A DNA stretch of 64,000 bases from Gimesia fumaroli. Its GTDB lineage: Bacteria > Planctomycetota > Planctomycetia > Planctomycetales > Planctomycetaceae. Position numbers and translations under genes: made by a program. Below, piece by piece: positions 61,896 through 64,000 of this stretch (positions are counted from its first letter, which is position 1; each line of letters starts with the position of its first letter). Below the pieces are notes generated by a model that worked only from the letters and a program-made list of their open reading frames with translations, did no database searches and was not told the origin of the DNA. Location: positions 6,737,164 to 6,801,163 of the forward strand of contig NZ_CP037452.1 of NCBI RefSeq assembly GCF_007754425.1, in the 5' to 3' direction.

Positions 61896-62279
61896 TTAAC
61901 CTTCGATATATTCTAAAAATGTTATGAAATTCTCTGCTATATAAGTCCTATCGTGTGTTCCATCTAAGTACACATCTTCTAACATGATTTTCTTTTCTTT
62001 ATCTACAATAATCGTAGGGGTATCTAATTCCACATGATTGCCTAAGATCCAATGGTCAGGTTGCTTGATAGGACGATTGGGGAATTCAAAATACTCTAAA
62101 TTGCTGAAATCGTAACTCGTTGAAAGTCGAATCTCCTCTGGAAGACTCACCTTTATCGTTTTGTAATTGTTGTTTTTAAAACAAGATTCATAAAATGATT
62201 TGGCAGAATTACCACTTATATCACCAAATATTTCGTTATAGTTTGTTGGCTTGCGTCTGAACAATTCCCATATTTTCAT
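61896..62279 (-). CDS. Small AT-rich protein, possible SUKH-type immunity protein
   Basis: The 127-aa cytoplasmic protein starts at ATG 62279. The closing part WILGNHVELDTPTIIVDKE...IAENFITFLEYI recalls the end of SMI1/KNR4 (SUKH) proteins, which often neutralise polymorphic toxins. Similarity to the N-terminal part is not evident. Its base composition is much more AT-rich than the rest of the window, like its neighbours to the right, suggesting horizontal transfer. Name given on weak evidence. Confidence 0.4.
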   Translation of the reverse strand: MKIWELFRRKPTNYNEIFGDISGNSAKSFYESCFKNNNYKTIKVSLPEEIRLSTSYDFSNLEYFEFPNRPIKQPDHWILGNHVELDTPTIIVDKEKKIMLEDVYLDGTHDRTYIAENFITFLEYIEG

Positions 62280-62386
62280 TTCTTACACCTTATTTCAGGA
62301 TCGATATCAAGCTCACTGTTTTCAGGATCGATATCAAGCTCCATGCACGCTCACCGGAAGGACACATTAATTTGAAAGGGGTGTAA

Positions 62387-62890
62387 TCAATTCTCTAACC
62401 TTTTTATCCCCTCATCCTGATCTGCTAACTTTGGAAGATCAAGAATATTGCTGCTTTGGTTATGGGAATTTAATCCGTTAAATTCCCATTTTAGAGGAAA
62501 AGGTGATCCGTCAAGAGTATGGCCTATAAGTGGACCGCACCAACCATAAGGCTGTATCATTAATTTAAAAGCAAGTTCTTTTTCAGTTAATGGATCCGTG
62601 AATATAAGTTGTTTGCTTTCAACACGAGGTTTAAAACAATTGTGTGATAAGCATCCCCTAGAGTTCATCCATCTTAGCTCATATTGATCTTTATTTGGTG
62701 TCGTGAATTCTCTCTTATATCTTTTCGCATATTGCCACTGTAACCAAAATTTATTTAGTCGTGGATCCTCGTCTTTTAAAAAAAAATGTAGAAGCCGGCT
62801 TTCACTTTCGGTTAGCTGTATAGAATTTTTCCATGATCTTTCTTTAAAAAGATCTTTTAGATAACCTATTTAAAAAGAGCGTTTATTCAT
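62387..62890 (-). pseudogene. Frame with an early in-frame TAA, unknown family
   Basis: ATG 62890 (AGGA eight bases upstream) opens MNKRSF and then TAA at 62870-62872. The same frame runs on without interruption for 161 more codons to 62387. There is no alternative start before 62668, so the 93-aa frame from there is only the tail of a longer gene. The product reads, in part, LTESESRLLHFFLKDEDPRL and QPYGWCGPLIGHTLDG. No family recognised. It lies among toxin/immunity-like remnants, is AT-rich, and was probably inactivated by one point mutation. Confidence 0.5.
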
Positions 62891-63479
62891 AATTCATTCC
62901 TAGTTTTATAAAATTCGATATAAAATAGGCAGTTATAAAATTTATTCAAAAATCTGTATTAAAATTTCTTTGAATGGTAGTCAATTCTCCCGAACCGATC
63001 ATATACGGAGCGTATTCAGGAGTTCGTTTGATAAATCGGCTAAATGGGTTATTACAAGGGACCCTTATACTTTCTGGGGAACTTCAAACCTAATCTATTC
63101 ATATAGTGCGCAAGGACTTTGACTCGCTTCCATGATCCGTAGACTCAGAAATACTACTGTGAGTAAAATCGCAGTGGTGATTGACAGAATGCTAAAGTAT
63201 TTAAGTCCTCCTAATCGTTTTATAATTCGTTCCCAAAGATGACATTGATAGATTATTAGATATTGGGCATCACTCCGTGTGGTAAATTATTATCTCTTCA
63301 AAATTGTCCTGGTTATTTTGATTTCTCATCCTTCCATTCACCTTTTTGAATAGGTCCTTTTCCAAACGTGGGTATATCCATTTTTGGCTTTGTCCCAAAG
63401 GGCCTTGGTTGTTATGTTAGAGACTTCAACGCAAGTCATCTTGGGCACTTATGTGCTTTGCTTCCCCTTTCTGTTCGAA
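62891..63479 (-). other. AT-rich gap with short coding remnants
   Basis: No intact gene. Two fragments can be read on the minus strand. One is a 60-codon frame at about 63102-63285 without a start codon, with one membrane helix (SILSITTAILLTVVFLSLRI). The other is a 24-residue tail, MDIPTFGKGPIQKG and onwards, at about 63320-63395. Both look like eroded ends of toxin or immunity genes. Confidence 0.4.
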
Positions 63480-63899
63480 CTAGTACTCCTTCAGTATTCC
63501 TTCTGCGGCAAGCTCTTCTTTTGTCGCCCATCTTACCTTAGAAAAACGTTTGTCAGTATGTAAGACCTCCCTTAGTTTTGTTATCACTTGTTGGTGTAAA
63601 TCCTCAAGCGCATTTTTCCTAAACCACTTACGTTTTATTTCACAGATCAGAACCCACGGCTGCAAATCATATAAATATAATTCCATCCTGATTTTTTCAG
63701 ATCTTACTGTTATTAGCCAAGCATAGTAACTATGCTGCTTTTCTGGTTCTACGTTTAAGCCTTGTTTAATTAAACACTCTACTAAGACTGATGCAATCGC
63801 CCTTCCACCTGGTGTAATTAAATCTCCTTCTTTATTCCATTCTGAATCATCTGGGAAATTTGCACAAAAAGTCACACAATCAGTGGCTTGATCTTCCAT
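63480..63899 (-). CDS. Small protein next to a truncated larger gene, possible immunity protein
   Basis: The 139-aa cytoplasmic protein starts at ATG 63899, 8 bp after the stop of the partial gene at the window end. No family recognised. A mixed alpha/beta pattern is seen (WNKEGDLITPGGRAIASVLVECL, MELYLYDLQPWVLICEIK and a Lys/Arg-rich C-terminal helix). The position directly after a glycine-rich C-terminus and the AT-rich composition are those of an immunity gene behind its toxin. Function inferred only from position. Confidence 0.45.
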   Translation of the reverse strand: MEDQATDCVTFCANFPDDSEWNKEGDLITPGGRAIASVLVECLIKQGLNVEPEKQHSYYAWLITVRSEKIRMELYLYDLQPWVLICEIKRKWFRKNALEDLHQQVITKLREVLHTDKRFSKVRWATKEELAAEGILKEY

Positions 63900-63907
63900 A
63901 GTTCTAA

Positions 63908-64000
63908 TTAATCCTCATATTCTGAGTAAATCCAAGCTCCTCCCGCGCCACCTGCTGCTGCTCCTCCGATAGCATATTTAGAAGCGTTTGGAGTAGCATA
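63908..64000 (-). CDS. C-terminal end of a larger protein, cut by the window edge
   Basis: An open frame on the minus strand ends at TAA 63908-63910. The visible 30 residues read KYAIGGAAAGGAGGAWIYSEYED at the very end (shown in part). It is a glycine-zipper-like tail that could be membrane-active. The position before a short unknown gene suggests a toxin; this cannot be tested inside the window. Confidence 0.4.
   Translation of the reverse strand, partial: YATPNASKYAIGGAAAGGAGGAWIYSEYED

Overview
The window looks like a chromosomal segment of a planctomycete, most like the Gimesia/Planctomyces group. This is inferred from gene content only. It carries four DUF1559 pseudopilin-like proteins (N-terminal [10 protein letters not shown] segments), a cysteine-rich YTV-type repeat wall protein, a FecR/sigma-70 pair of the Planctomycetes/Verrucomicrobia type, a secreted sulfatase, a neutral-ceramidase-like hydrolase and an eight-heme cytochrome with TPR repeats. 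Most of the window is coding, with moderate GC. The last 2.1 kb is clearly AT-rich.

Layout. 1-4.8 kb: end of a pseudopilin-system protein, then two tandem DUF1559 paralogues, each with its own terminator. 5.2-7.4 kb: two ClpP proteases and a lipoprotein. 7.5-11.4 kb: a TPR protein, a GT39-like membrane glycosyltransferase and parB. Two parS-like palindromes sit just upstream of parB, inside a near-tandem duplication of the glycosyltransferase 3' end. 11.4-19.2 kb: multiheme cytochrome, HflX, a DUF3857/transglutaminase protein, a Lys/Ala histone-like protein and a sugar isomerase-like protein. 19.5-25.7 kb: the YTV protein, two more DUF1559 genes (one followed by a 53-aa lipoprotein), FecR and its sigma factor. 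26-40 kb: housekeeping and metabolic genes, including a membrane-tethered acidic HTH protein, PspA-like protein with an ECF sigma factor, and a LarA homologue that lacks the racemase active-site residues. 40-48.5 kb: an OmpA-like lipoprotein, a prepilin-like protein, a HlyD/ABC exporter, an FAH-family enzyme and two small secreted proteins. Three of these genes have sigma-54 -24/-12 elements upstream. 48.8 kb: tRNA-Arg(ACG).

Downstream of the tRNA lies an accessory region, almost all on the minus strand. It starts with a nonsense-mutated transposase (49.1-50.2 kb). A glycan-assembly cluster follows (50.3-60.2 kb) with two GT9-type enzymes, a PAPS sulfotransferase, several GT-A enzymes, an IscU/SufU-type Fe-S scaffold, a radical SAM protein and a lyase-like protein. 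The most unusual member is a single polypeptide joining a CMP-sialic-acid-synthetase-like domain to a GT29 (eukaryotic-type) sialyltransferase domain. The stop/start overlaps (ATGA, TAATG and 26 bp) point to one translationally coupled operon making a sulfated, nonulosonic-acid-capped glycan. Next come an intact 1524-bp IS4-type element with a 7-bp target duplication and an AT-rich tail of small and degenerate genes. That tail looks like the 3' end of a polymorphic toxin/immunity locus whose main gene lies beyond the window.
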